A stretch of DNA of 64,000 nucleotides, from assembly GCF_905475395.1 (NCBI RefSeq), contig NC_058342.1, forward strand, positions 34,926,140 through 34,990,139. The letters are read 5' to 3'. The position numbers were made by a program, and so were the translations under genes. The DNA comes from Chrysoperla carnea. Lineage: Eukaryota; Arthropoda; Insecta; Neuroptera; Chrysopidae. The notes below the pieces were generated by a model, which ran no database searches, was not told where the DNA came from, and worked only from the letters and a program-made list of their open reading frames with translations. This document shows positions 48,501 to 60,185 of this stretch, piece by piece. Positions within the stretch are counted from its first letter, which is position 1. Each line of letters opens with the position of its first letter.

Positions 48501-51500
48501 ATTAAAATGAAAAAGATTTCCTCTAAAAACTTTTTGGAAAAATTCTTTCAATTGAAATTCTTTGAAACAATTTTTGACAAGTTTTTATGAAGTTCTTTTA
48601 AAAAAAAGAAAAAATTGAAAAGAAAAACTAATTTCTCATGCTTAAAAATTTTGATATCGTCGAAATTTTAAAATAATTTTCTTTTGCATGCAAGCTCCAA
48701 GCAATAACTAAGAGCATTCTTGGATAATAAAAAATGGAAAGCGACATTAAATAAAATTATTTCTGAAATGAAAAAGTTCATTAACTTATGAATCACCTGT
48801 AAAGCTCATAACTTTTTTTTATAAAAATTGTATTTTTTTTTGTTGGACCTAAATATTAGTTTTATTATATAAAAATCGATATCATGTATATAATTTTCAA
48901 AAAAAAAAATAGAAAAATCCAAGAAAAATTTTTTAATGGAAAATATTGGAAAATTTTTAGTTTACCTTCCACGTAGCTGCGTTTCGTCGAAAATAGCAAA
49001 ATGTGTTTTGAAACCAATTGTATATTTCATTTAACGTTAATTGCTTATCGGGAGATTCAATGATACTCTGGAAAGAAAACAATGAGTCTCAAAATTTGCT
49101 CTAAAGGTGATAATTATTGCCGCTCTACAAAGTGTCCTAATAAAATGTATACACATTTTTTTTTCAATATCTGCTTTCAATTGTGCTATAAACTTTGTGC
49201 TTGGCATGCTTCCATAGAAAAAAATTTAAAACTTTGGAAGAACTGTGTTTTTTTTTCTTGATTTTTGAAATTAAAGACAGTATGAATAATTAAAACTTAT
49301 TACAAAACTATTATAAAAAAAATGTGATGACTGGGCTGGGTTTCGAACGCAGGTTTTTGTATGGCAGTCCAGCAGCGATGCCACTGACCTAGGTAGGTTG
49401 AATTCAGTCATTTTTAGCGTTTATTTTCGACATTTTAGCGTGACGGTCACGAGAGCTCAGTGATTTAAGACATTTTCACTTCAAAAATCTGTTTACTGAA
49501 AGACTTTGTAGAAATGTGTTGTTGAACTCTTTTGGGGTCGATGTATACATTTATTTTTTGGGACACTTTATGTAAATGGCAATTCTTACCTGTCGAATTA
49601 ATGAGGCATATGTAAACGGAGGTCGTACATCAGCATTTTTATAAAATTCTCGATTCCTCTGTATTTCTAAAAAAACATGAATAAAAGGGAAAAATTTTAG
49701 TTAGAAAAAACCGTGAACAAAATTGTAATCAAGTACAGTCCAAAACCGGTTATAACGACATTGAAGGGACCTACAAATAAAGTCGATATATTCGATAGTT
49801 ATTATAAGCGATATTTACATTTTAGTTAAATGGATTATTTCTCTTCTGAGGGAAATGTCACTACAACTTTGGATATCTTAGCCCGATCCATTTGTGTTCT
49901 AGCTCTTAGAGCTTGTTTTTTTCTTCGGGGAAAAATGATTTCACCGTAGAAGGAAATTAACTGTTCATAAGTTTTAAAAAAATGTGAAAACGATTAAAAG
50001 TTACTAATGTTCAAAATAATAAATGTTGGTCGTTATAAACGACTTATTCTAATAAAGGTTGGTCGTTATAACCGATATATTGTTTTATTCGATGTTATTA
50101 TAAACGATATGTTTCTAACTTTCCAATTCGTCGTGATAACTGATTCATCATAAACAGCGATGTCGTTATAAACGATTTTGACTGTACATGAAAATAATAA
50201 ATTTTACCTTGCTGTACATCTAAACCAGCTCTTTCAAGCATGTATGGTAATCCTTAATTTGAGAAGCATAAAATGAAAATTTAAAAACAATTTTATTTTC
50301 GTGGATTTATTTTTATTTAATTTATGCGAAAATACGAGAACTATTTTACAAAAGAGGTTTATGATTCTAGGTAGAAATTTTTTTCGAGAAGACGCGTACG
50401 AAATTTTTTTATGTACAACAACTCAAGGCCAAATTGAAATATATTGGATTTTAAACATATGATTTCGATAAAACTCAAAGTGTATGATTTCGAAACAAAA
50501 AATATAGGAATTGTGTCTATTCCACGATTTAATGGCTAGCTGTCAAAATGCCTTCGTCTCGAATACGATAATCATCTGAAGTCATATTCGTAGATGTTAT
50601 ATTTCAACAATTGTGTATCTAATCGTAGAATGGGCGTAATTTTTGCATTTCTTGGGTTCAAATTACCTTATATACTGAGTTTTATCCAAATTCGAATCGA
50701 AAAAATATTCGAAATTTTTTCTAAGGGAAACCCCTAAAGAAAAATGGTAAAAATAATTTTGACCCAAAAATTTCCAAAATCGTGTTTATTTAACGATTGG
50801 AATGATAGTAGTCCCCAATTTTTGCCCCGGAACTACAAAGATCTCGAGTCCAAGCCAAATCAAGATGCTTGGACTATAAATGTTCAACAATTAAATTGTA
50901 ACCTTTTTTGCAGCGATCTTACTGAAAAAATTCAAAGGTTTTATTTTTGGAAATCAAAGGCGAAAATAAATGTCCACAATGATTAAAAAGTTGAAGTATT
51001 TAAAAATATTCGTACACGACCGTTTTGAAGCATTGAAATAAAAACAAATTGAAAAAAAAAATCGAGTACGCACCACCAGCTAAAGATAACGCCGATTTAT
51101 CACTGATCCTTCTTCGTATTGGTCCGGTTAAATTTTGTGTGGGTGATTGAAGTACGGGTGATCGTACGGCTGACACAAGTGCACTCATCGATACAACAGG
51201 CGGTTGAGGTGGTAACGAATTCTGTGCCACAGAATTTGGTACAAAATTCGGTGGATTTTGATTGATTAATTGTTGTTGGGTAGATGCTAATTTTGTATTT
51301 GGTGTGGATTGATTTGTGCCAGTCGTTGCGGGCGCATCATTTTTCATTGAATCAGGCGAGCACATTTGTTTTGCCATATGTAAGTGATGCATCATCGCTT
51401 GCAAACGATCACGCTCTTTTTGCAATTGTAATTCTAATTGTGAGACAACTTGCATTTGAACGCGAGCTTGTGCCGTTGATCGATCGTCCAATGTATGTTC

Positions 51501-54500
51501 CGTATTTAAGTGCCTGTAAAATATTTTACAATAAACTTCTGAAATACCCTGTCGTCAAAAATGGTAAGGAATCCTTTCTATTTAAGTTTAAATAGATGAA
51601 AAATGGAGATAAATTATTAAAATTGGGTCAAAACTTGGTTGTGATTCTTTAACAGTCGAGTAGAAGGTGCCCGAATTTCTGAATCTCTCTGTACATTCAA
51701 CAAAATCAATAAATATTTTCTGGTTCAAATAGTTACTAAGTTACTAACAGTTTTCTGCTAACAAAAATAGATGTCAGATGTGGTTATTATAAAATGTTGA
51801 AAACTTGACTAAGCAAAGAAAATCAATAATACATGAAAGTTAAAGCTTTTGTATTTTTGTGAATAGATGTCTCTGTAAACCAGATAATACACCATATTCT
51901 GAAAATCAATAATTGTTGGTTTATGTCTTCACTAATAGTTCTGAACTCAAAGACATAGATGTCGGTAAAGGTTTTGTATTTGAGTATTTCTTAATTAAAC
52001 ACAATAAAAAAGTCATAACAAAACAAGCCGAAAAATAACGAGATAAGTTTTATAAGTATTATCAAAGATAATAAATGAGAATTCTAGGATTTTTCGAAAT
52101 TTTTTTTGAAATAAGTTTTTGTTATTCAGTATAATTAATTTTGAAACCTTCTTGAATACAAAATTTCAAATAAGCACTTATAAGAAACGCCATTTGGTCA
52201 ATCTTTCTAAAGTTATTCTGATCGTTATTGAGGAGAAGCTTAAAAATCTTTTAGAGCATAGAAAACTAGGGTTTGTTAATAATTAACAAGTGATAATTAA
52301 TTGTAATGTGCAACGAAGATAACTAACATTCGAACTTAATCAATATTTTAAAGAATCTCGTTTAGAAAATAGGCCTTTCGTCCTAATAAAATTGATAATT
52401 ATCTTGATAACTATTAAAAATCGATAATTATCCGAGATATAGAGATATCGTAAATATCGGATTTTTTCGAGCTGGGTGGATGTTTAAAGTTCGATGAAAA
52501 TTCAATTGGCGTAACTTTTGAAACACTCTGTTTTATATAATGAAAAAAAAGTCATTAAATTTTTGAAAAAGAATTGTATACACCCTTCTTGTATCATCAA
52601 TAACCAAAGATAATGGCTGGTAATTATTGAAATAATTGTACAGGATAAATTTATTTCGAAGACACACATTGTGTTATGGTCGATTTAACTTTGCGTTCTG
52701 CCTGCCCTGCCCGTTACGAACAACGAACAACCATGCATATGATCACAAAAGAAAAATATATTTTATAACTCTGACATTATTTTTATTCATTTCTCATACA
52801 GAGAAAAAAAAAACTGAAACAAAAAACCCGTTGTGTATTGTTTTTTTATTTTTAATTGTTATACAACTCAGAGCTTTTTATCCATTAAATTAAAATAAAA
52901 TTGAGACGAATTTATCGCCATTAAAGTCAAATGCATGAGTTTTGTGTGTGTATGTATTAAAACAGGTCCTTAAAATAGTCCTTAGATAAAGTAATATCCT
53001 TTATTGGCATAATGCACGGCATATGATAAATGATTTCTTGGGTGCACATTGCTCTTTTTAATTATTTTTCCATTCCATTTAATTTATAAAATATCGAATA
53101 ACATCGAATCACGCTATTTTTACCGATACATAATATTACAGGGTGCTTTCTCTGATTCCTTATAGAGGTTATAGAATTCTTTCTCATTTAAGGTGATTGT
53201 TTCCCTACAGTATTGTAAAAAAGTTTTGGTTTATTGCACGATACATACATATAAACCAAATATATGTTTTTTAGTCAAGTGATGTATTATTTTTAACTTT
53301 ACAATACCACGCAACTACAAAAATATATAATATATTGTGTGCAAGTGATGCTTATAAATTTGATAGTATAGATATCTCTCTTCAATCATTAATAAACTAA
53401 CTATAGTTGTTTCTCTTCAACAAATGATAGATCTTTGATGAACTCATAATTAAATTAAAATTTTGTTTTGATATCATCGACCAACTTATATTTTGATGGT
53501 AATTTTTATAAACTACAAGATTGTCTAAATATTTTAGATAGTTTTTTATCACACTTTCTAGATTTTTTGATATAGAAATATCCAATCGAAATGAAATCAA
53601 TCGAAAACTTAAGTTGCCTTTTTTTTAAGTCCTTTATTAAACTACAAGTACCTACATCATAAAATTCAAAAGACTGCAAATCGATAGAACTAAAGACACT
53701 ACTATTATTTATGACTGTATATCTATTTATGCCTCACTCTGTTTGTTGATACCATCTTTTTAAAATATAATATGCATATAAAATAAAAATAATTACGGTA
53801 CTGTCTTTTGTTTGATTTGATGAAAAACACAAAGTTAAGAATATGAAAAAGAAAAATTCTTTTGTAAAGACGAGAGGAAGAAATGTCAATATTCATCTAA
53901 AAGCTTACATTCAAGCAACCGTTCGTACAAATGTTGTGAAAATAATTATAAGACTTAAGAATTAAGATGCAGACATTATTAAGACTTTTTGTAGACTGAT
54001 AATGTTTACATTTATACTCTTTTTCAAGATGAAACAAAATTTTTACATTCAATTTTTTTTTTTCTGTTTAATATAAGAGGGTACTTATCGATTTCTGTTA
54101 CGTAATTTATTAAGGATGTTAGTGTAAATATTAATTTTTTTCTAGTGAAATTATTGGTTTTTTTTGTTTTTACCCCACCTACGACGAGAGTTCTATTTAA
54201 CAGTCTTATATTATTTGTAATTCTTCACAAGTGTATGTGAATCAAAGTACCATGTAGAAAGCACCAAAACAAGAACCTCGATATTTATATATTACATATC
54301 AAAAAATTATATATCTAAATTATTCTACTGCACCAACTGCCTTAATACAAATAATGATATAAATATAAATTTAGAAAAACTTACTTGATAAACGCTGGTA
54401 TATCGATACAAATAACTTCACAACCGGGCCATTTGCATACACCATGTCCATATAACGGGTGTACTTTTTCTGTGGGGGTAGCTCCACCACCGTCTGGTGC

Positions 54501-57500
54501 ACTACCTGAATTTTCAATACCTTTTTCTTCTGGCGGAAGTCCAGCAATTTCTTCTCTACATCGACCTTTAATCGAAATTATTCAATTCAAAATTTATTTT
54601 TGGGGTATTTGAAGTCTCTTATAAATACTAGGATTTAGCAACAGATCTTGATCTGTCAAAATTATTTTGAACTAATAACAATCTCAGCCTTAAGGTCCTG
54701 TTCTGTAACGCCCAAGTTTCCAAAGTTTGTATAACGCATAAAAATATTGATGCTATGAACACAATTTTGGTAAAGTCAAGGTCTTCAACGCATTCAACAG
54801 TTTCTATACAGAATATTTCAACAATTAACTCAGTCAATGGTATTTGCCCGAAATCCTAATATTTATTCGAGTTTTTATGACAACATATGTTGGAAAATTT
54901 GGAAAATACCGTTTAAGTCAGAGCTCGATTTATGGTTTAACGGCACATGAGATTCACTTGTTAGAGAGTCCTTCCATGGACTTAATACTTCTCTTGGTAT
55001 CATACCTAAATAAGAAAAATGAAAATTTTATAAAAAAAGAGAAAATCTAAATTTAATTGGGTGAAATTAGACTTGAAACTGAGAGAAAATTGTACTTAAA
55101 CTCACACAAACGGTTAGTTTCAAATCCAAAGATTTCTTTTCTAAAAATAAACCTAAAATTTTACTTTTTAGATTGAGAAAAGATAATTTACAGCAAATGT
55201 GTATCAAAATTTTATATAGTTTGAAAAAGGTCTTCTTAAGAGGGTTCTGTAGGGGATCTTTGGATTTGGAAAGAACCTTACAATCAATTTTTGTGGATGA
55301 AAAACCAAATGGCAGTTGCTTCAAAAAAATTTAAAAAGTTGGAGTGTTGAATGTCTGTATTCCTTGAATAAGAGTGGATTCAGTGTTAAGGATTTTGATT
55401 ACACAAAAAGGATAAAGGAATATTTGGATGGGCAACTGCCATTAGTTTTATGTCCATGATTGGTGTGAGTTGAAGTATTTTGCTTTGATAAATCCATATT
55501 TACAATATCCAGGTCCGGTATGGAAATTTTGGGCTCTAAAAATACTACGTATCATCAACTCAAAATTTTTACGGGAATAAAATTTATTGACAATTGCCCA
55601 GGTTTACATAAAACATAAAATTAAAATTAAGGAAGGAAAATGGTTTTTTTTTATAGGAATACATACCTCAACACTTCAACTCGTAAAAATAACATATAAT
55701 TTTTGTTGAAGAAAATTGTTTTTCATTTTTCTTTTTGATTGTATATTATTGTAAGCAAATTATATAGTGAATTTATTTGATTACTTATTAAGTAATTAAA
55801 GAAAATTTTTTAATAATTATATTTCAAATTGATTTTTCATGCAATGTATATAAACTAAAGGAAAAACTAATGTTTCTTCTTTTTCTTCTTGGTTTTCATT
55901 ATAAAGAAATTTAATTATGAATAATTGATTGTAAAAAATGACAATAAAAAAAATTAAAACAATTATTTCAAATTCTAAAGCAGTAATTTTCAGTTTCTGT
56001 GTGTTCGAGAATATTCGATGTCACGTTTTGCTTAAGTTCAATTTTCTTTGGATACCTAGTTATTAAAAATGTAATTTTTTTTAAAATAAATATTTATTGG
56101 TATAGTTTTTCACACGCAGCGAGCAAATTTTTCAGAAATATTTTTCTAAACCTTGGTAAACATTTTCAGTTCCATTGTAATTAGAAAAATTGAATTTTTT
56201 GGTAGACATTTTTTTTAGGCTCACATTATGCAAAAAATGTTTCTTGTCGTACTTTCGTGCTGGAATGTTTTCAATTCCCAGTTTAATGCACGAGAAAATG
56301 AACGTGTTTGAGATATAAAAACATTAAAAAAATTATATTTTCCAAAAGTTTTAAAAATTCGTAAGATAATTATGGATTTGCTTCATTCTAATGGTTCAAT
56401 TGTTTTCCCACAAAAAAATTTTCTATTGTTATCAAATTTGTTCGTGATTTTAATGCCAGGAACTTTCGAAAATCATATTCAGCGCATAAAAATATCTAAG
56501 AAAAACTAGGATGCACTCTTGGATATTTAACTACGAAAAAATAGTATCCTGATTCAATTTAGAGTTGCTCGCTACGTATTCAGGAAGAAATTATAATTTT
56601 TACTGGAATAAAAATTTGTGTACAAACCTGATCCTTGCGCTTGGGCTTGTGCAAGCATAATAGGTTGCATACCCATTCCCTGTTGCACCACATATTGTCT
56701 TTGGGTCATCTGTAATTGTTGTATTAATTGTTGCTGTTGTAACGCTAATTGTTGTAGAGGGGCCGATGCTTTTTTCTTTTCACCCGATTGTAAAATATGT
56801 GTTTGTTGAAATAGGTTTAACTGTATTTGTTCGTGTAATTGTTGTATTGTTTGCTCCAATTGTTTCTTACTGATTTCGGCCAATTGGTGTTGCTATTTAG
56901 AATTTTTTTTATGTAAATTGAAAATTTCTCAAAATAATTGGGGTGGGAGGGTATTACCTGATGATGTTGATTCTGTTGATGCTGTTGTATATACAGTGAA
57001 TGTTGTTTCATAAATGTTTGAAGTTGGGTAGGACTTAGGACATGTTGTTGTAAAAGTTGCTGCATATGATGTAATCCTCCGGCTGGAGAAATCATCATCT
57101 GAGATGCAGCGGCAACCGAAGCAGCACTAGGTGGTTTAGCTGCAGATTGTACTGGGGATTGTGGTAGTCGTGGCGGAGATTCTGGACTTGTAACCCTCGA
57201 CGTTGAAATATTTTGTGAATGCGGTGAAGCCGCTGCCATCTAATTAAATCATTTGTATTTAACCTTTTTAATTTAGAAGAAATTAAAAACAATGGAATCT
57301 TACTTGTGGTTCTCTAACAGTCGATGCTGGTATTGGAACTTCGTCTCGTGTAGAGGCAACTGGACTTGCTGCACTGCCATTTCCTTGAGCTAGAGGGACC
57401 TCGCGCTCACTGCCCGAGCTAGAGATGCCGCTGCTGCCACCCCCAGAGGCAGTGCCGGCTCTGTCTCTCGGCAGATCGCGTTCACGTTCCCACGATCGCT

Positions 57501-57555
57501 CCAGCTCTAAATTTTCCAATTGATGTGTGGTTAGCGCTTTTTCCAAAGACGTTGC
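42595..57555 (-). CDS. FoxP: FoxP forkhead transcription factor, 5'-incomplete
   Basis: FoxP is a nuclear repressor active in insect neurons. Minus-strand exons in order: 57555-57304, 57239-56958, 56892-56628, 54565-54385, 51513-51074, 50252-50208, 49666-49590, 49067-48966, 48002-47836 (alternative: 47091-46906), 43735-43657, 43101-42983, 42913-42595 (TAG). Phases all join; the long form is 775 residues in the window. Order of parts: Ser/Gly-rich then Gln-rich N-terminus; C2H2 zinc finger ([20 protein letters not shown]...HLNTEH); leucine zipper ([20 protein letters not shown]); [14 protein letters not shown]; forkhead from [14 protein letters not shown] through [30 protein letters not shown]; acidic tail ending HNENDMLDA. 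Zinc finger, zipper and forkhead in this order are diagnostic of FoxP. The first visible exon begins with acceptor TTACAG in phase 0, so an upstream exon with the start codon is expected beyond 57.6 kb. Confidence 0.96.
43195..43385. other. GC-richer insertion in FoxP intron
   Basis: Between the 43657 and 43101 exons lies a GC-rich stretch (CGAAGACTCTTCCAAACCCC, TGTGGTATGTCGCCCGTCCC) unlike the AT-rich intron around it. It ends with a small inverted repeat, CCATACGAGAGTATGG. Probably a retroelement tail or SINE; no family recognised. Confidence 0.35.
45868..46075. promoter_or_regulatory. Cluster of three perfect POU octamers in FoxP intron
   Basis: ATGCAAAT occurs at 45868-45875, 46007-46014 and 46068-46075, all on the plus strand, with a near match ATGCAATT at about 45829. 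This is the POU-domain octamer. It lies in the large intron between the alternative forkhead exons and the 43735 exon. A possible neural enhancer, based on motif density only. Confidence 0.3.
46344..46536. repeat. 193-bp near-perfect palindrome in FoxP intron
   Basis: Arms of about 92 nt: GTAGGGATCTAACT, ACATTGATGGTCAGACATCC, TATCATTGATTAAACAAAAG, GAATATTGTCGAAAA on the left, mirrored by TTTTCGACAATATTC through GATCACTAC on the right, with a loop of about 8 nt. When transcribed as part of FoxP pre-mRNA it would fold into one long hairpin. Could be a fold-back transposon. Confidence 0.85.
46906..47091 (-). CDS. FoxP: FoxP alternative forkhead exon, Thr/AT-hook version
   Basis: Encodes [38 protein letters not shown], then [20 protein letters not shown] and PAQ before TAA at 46908-46906. 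It replaces the same piece of the forkhead as the 48002 exon, with the same phase-0 entry (acceptor AAACAG). It matches the divergent forkhead isoform known in Drosophila and other insects. The sequence CA|GTAAGC at 46911-46904 is also a good donor; if used (exon 47091-46910, 182 bp) its two leftover bases join the 43735 exon in frame. So it may end the protein at 609 window residues or continue to the shared acidic tail. Confidence 0.92.
   Translation of the reverse strand, partial: NAIRTNLSLHKCFVRYEDDFGSFWMVDDAEFVKRRHLSRGRPRKYDPTPSPTPPNTTHPAQ
47836..48002 (-). CDS. FoxP: FoxP alternative forkhead exon, canonical version
   Basis: Encodes [20 protein letters not shown] then [18 protein letters not shown], matching the recognition helix and wing of vertebrate FOXP proteins. 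Acceptor TGGTAG at 48003-48008; donor GTATGT begins at 47835. The exon is 167 bp, entering in phase 0 and leaving with two bases (GG), which the first base of the 43735 exon completes. The tail before the donor ([17 protein letters not shown]) is GC-rich compared with its surroundings. Splicing on to 43735 gives the form with the acidic C-terminus. Confidence 0.93.
49129..49569. mobile_element. MITE filling the FoxP intron between forkhead exons
   Basis: Left end AAAGTGTCCTAATAAAATGT and right end CATTTATTTTTTGGGACACTTT are inverted repeats (shared GTATAC just inside both). The element is 441 bp of the 522-bp intron 49068-49589, ending 20 bp from the donor of exon 49666-49590. It carries a tRNA-like segment at 49326-49396. 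Confidence 0.75.
49326..49396 (-). repeat. tRNA-like module inside MITE
   Basis: Read on the minus strand: TAGGTCAGTGGCATCGCTGC (A-box-like) followed 20-odd bases later by GCGTTCGAAACCCAGCCC (B box). The stems do not fold into a sound cloverleaf, so this is a SINE head or tRNA relic. Confidence 0.45.
49736..50184. mobile_element. pogo/Tigger-like MITE in FoxP intron
   Basis: Termini CAGTCCAAAACCGGTTATAA and TTATAAACGATTTTGACTG, with TA on each side (49734-49735, 50185-50186). Internal repeats of CGTTATAAACGA are typical of pogo-group MITEs. It is 449 bp of the 541-bp intron 49667-50207, and stops 23 bp from the donor of exon 50252-50208. A second copy is at 59642-60185. Confidence 0.8.
50450..50800. 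repeat. Diverged palindromic satellite copy in FoxP intron
   Basis: GATTTCGATAAAACTCAAAG, TTGTGTCTATTCCACGATTT, GCATTTCTTGGGTTCAAATT, ACTGAGTTTTATCC and CTAAGGGAAACCCCTAAAGA follow the family order of the 14050 unit with many changes. Confidence 0.6.
51514..54384. other. FoxP intron after zinc-finger exon, nothing distinct
   Basis: The 2.9-kb intron is AT-rich. No nested gene or clear mobile element was recognised. Confidence 0.4.
54700..54845. repeat. Partial dispersed repeat copy in FoxP intron
   Basis: CAAAGTTTGTATAACGC and ACAGAATATTTCAACAATTA then ACTCAGTCAATGG match parts of the repeat family at 22378, 25650 and 29090. The CTGTCTG core is missing. Confidence 0.5.
54846..56627. other. 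FoxP intron before zinc-finger exon, nothing distinct
   Basis: AT-rich intron sequence without supported features. Confidence 0.4.
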
Positions 57556-58916
57556 CTGTAACAATAATTAAAAAAATATATTAATTAGATTATTCGACTC
57601 GAAGAATTCAACATCTTTATCTACCAAAGTGTCAAGTTACATGGAAATCTTTCAAAACCTAGACAATTCTGATATTTTAGAAAAGATTCATAAGAGTACT
57701 GCTATTATTTTTTTAAATTGGAAGCAACTAACTGCTTTACCGACACTGAAACGTTAAAGATAAGTTTCAGTAGATGGCATTGTTACACGATTAGTATGCA
57801 GGGACGAAAAATCAATGTAGCTAGGTTTTATTTTAAGAAAACGTCGTTTTCTCTCGAAAACTTTAATTTCTAGTACTATACCCATTATATATTAATAAAT
57901 TCGGCTTGATGGACCAAATATCTTAATTTATTAGAATGTGCCTCTGTAGATATAACACCGATTGGAAGGAGAGGGGTTAAAAAAAAGTAGGATGATAATA
58001 GTAAAACAATACTGCCAATCAAATAAAATAATTTTTTTATATTTTAATAAAACAATATTTATTTAAGTAAAAATTGATATGAAAAATCAATTATTGTCAA
58101 TAAATAAACATTTATATGATTCAATAACAAAAAAAAAAAAAGTATTTGCATTTATAGTCATACTTAATAATGTGGTTTTTGTGGATTTAAATACTGTCGT
58201 TTCATAACTGTATTCGTGGTAGCAGAGCGCGTGGTTGTGGAGTATGAGATACACTTTCGTAAGTGGGGGTAGGTAGTCATCAGACCAACATTGGGGTGGT
58301 GATCGCAATAATAATACAACGCGGTGTATTTGTTATAGCTTACAGGATATAGTGTATAATTGTATATGTTTTAAATGACGCGATGTTCGCTATCCTCGAA
58401 GCATTGGTGGGAGTAAGTAAGGGGGGAGTTTAAGACAAACAACAAAAAGCGAAATACACAAATGCGGACGAGAACGGTCTGTTTTCATATACATTAATGA
58501 TTCAATATCAATTAGTAACTGTATGAATTATGTAGATTCCAATCTAAAAGCGATGGTATTATATCCAGCCAGTTTGTACACATAAATTCTGTTTTCTATC
58601 TCGCTCCTTTAAGAAAATCTTCTACCCTTAGTTTTCTATGCATCTTCATTAACTTCCTTATTCTTAGTATAATGAAATCGCCTTATATAATCGCAACACC
58701 GATGAATTTTTTTTCACCGTGTATATTCACCTTATTTAATTAAGTTAATTTTTTAATTAAATTCAACTTTTTTAAGGGTTGCTCAAGTTTTTTCGAAGTA
58801 AATAATCCATCTATCTTCGAGAAGAAAATTTAAGAGTTGCTGAAAATTATATTTTGTACATAAACTAACATGATAACAAGGAAATATTTTCTTCTAGCGA
58901 GTAAATTATTTCTTGG
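57556..58916. other. FoxP upstream intron, no further coding exon recognised
   Basis: I looked on the minus strand for an exon ending in phase 0 with a start codon and Gln/Ser-rich coding, and found none I could support. A short GC-richer tract lies near 58200-58310. Confidence 0.35.
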
Positions 58917-59300
58917 TTTAAGAAAATTCTTAAGCAAATCTTTATCAACAGTTGTCTCTGACACATCCTCAACATTTATTGGCCCAATACGATTTCCAAT
59001 GAAAACCTGCTGGACACCTGTCACCCAACTCCAGTAGCACACACCATCAAGCAACGCAAATATGGTTGGATTGGTCACACACTCAGGCGAAACAACAGCA
59101 TTGCCAAAGAAGCACTTGAGTGGAACCCCCATGGAAAAAGAAGGGTGGGACGACCTCGTCATACCTAGCGAAGAACCCTGGAGGAAGAAATTACTGAAGA
59201 AGACAAATCTTGGGGAGAAGTCAAGTCCATGGCACAGAATCGACTTCGTTTGCGAGCATTTGTTGAGGCCCTACGTCCCCCTCGGGATCATAGGACATAA
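58917..59300 (+). pseudogene. LINE reverse-transcriptase ORF 3' fragment
   Basis: One frame runs 128 codons to TAA at 59298-59300. It encodes the typical C-terminus of a non-LTR retrotransposon ORF2: YWPNTISNENLLDT, KQRKYGWIGHTLRRNN, ALEWNPHGKRRVGRPRHT, RRTLEEEITEEDKSWGEV, MAQNRLRLRAFVEALRPP. Two internal stops, TGA at 58959 and TAG at 59166, stand where Arg and Trp are usual. No frameshift is seen. The fragment is 5'-truncated, as is normal for LINEs. RTE- or CR1-related clade; not resolved. Confidence 0.88.
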
Positions 59301-59641
59301 ATATTAAAAATATATATACTTATCGAAAATTATTAATAACAAAATATTATTTTGAAAGTTATTAATAACGAAGAATTGTGGTTATAAATAGTGTCGTTAC
59401 TCTAATTCTAGTATATTGCCACTTGGCACATAAATCCAAGTCAAGTGATTTCATTATAAACACCCCGATAAAGTGACTATAAGGGTGCATATGTGAATCT
59501 TAATCAGTACCACGATTTCACTTATTAGACAAACAGGTATTTATTTAGGATAAAAAAAATCTATGGATCAAGAAGAACGGGAGGAATCATTCACCAAAAA
59601 AAAAGAGAAATGTTTTTAAATTGAAACTTTGAACATAAATA

Positions 59642-60185
59642 CAGTCACAATCTTTTATAGCGACATGTTTTATAAAAATATTAATCGAAACCAATTCAAA
59701 ATAAAATGGGGTTTAACCTCCGTTTCTCCGACATATACGCCTATAACAGAGGCCACCCACATCAATATTTGTTAATCTTTATTTATTTAATTACAAACAT
59801 ATTTACAATTACATTTTGATGTGAGTGGAGTCGGTTACTTCGTTCTTATCCAAGCGACGACAATGTGATCAATGCTGCACTCCCATTAATTATAAATTGT
59901 TCACATTGCCGCTGCCTGGATTCGAACCCGCAACCTAAGTCTAAATAGACAAACAGACAAAGACAAACGCCTTAGACCGCTCGGCCATTTAGGCTCTAAG
60001 AAGAGTTATTACAGATAATTTTATTCTAAGACTTTAAGACGTAAGCGCAAAAAAGATTTCATCGTAGCATTCTACTACTTTTTGTACTATAAAATAACAT
60101 TTTCAGTTAATATAAAAACATAAATATCGGATATAATGACTATAATTATGCTTCACGTCAATGTCGTTATAATCGATTTTGACTA
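59642..60185. mobile_element. Second pogo-like MITE, with SINE inserted
   Basis: Ends CAGTCACAATCTTTTATAGC and AATGTCGTTATAATCGATTT then TGACTA match the element at 49736, with TA on the left and a decayed right end. The middle is occupied by a tRNA-derived SINE (59765-59998). Confidence 0.7.
59765..59998 (-). repeat. tRNA-Leu/Ser-derived SINE
   Basis: On the minus strand the head reads AAATGGCCGAGCGGTCTAAG (A box) and GGTTGCGGGTTCGAATCCAG (B box), then a tRNA-unrelated body (CATTGTCGTCGCTTGGATAA) and an AT-rich end AAATAAATAAAGATTAAC. The 'tRNA' part pairs poorly, as in SINEs. Confidence 0.75.

Noticed and set aside
56618..56809. Cys-rich 63-codon plus-strand frame
   Set aside because: It is antisense to the Gln-rich FoxP exon; CAG/CAA codons read as Cys-type codons in reverse.
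58830..59162. 110-codon minus-strand frame
   Set aside because: It is the shadow of the LINE fragment, whose plus-strand frame matches reverse-transcriptase C-termini.
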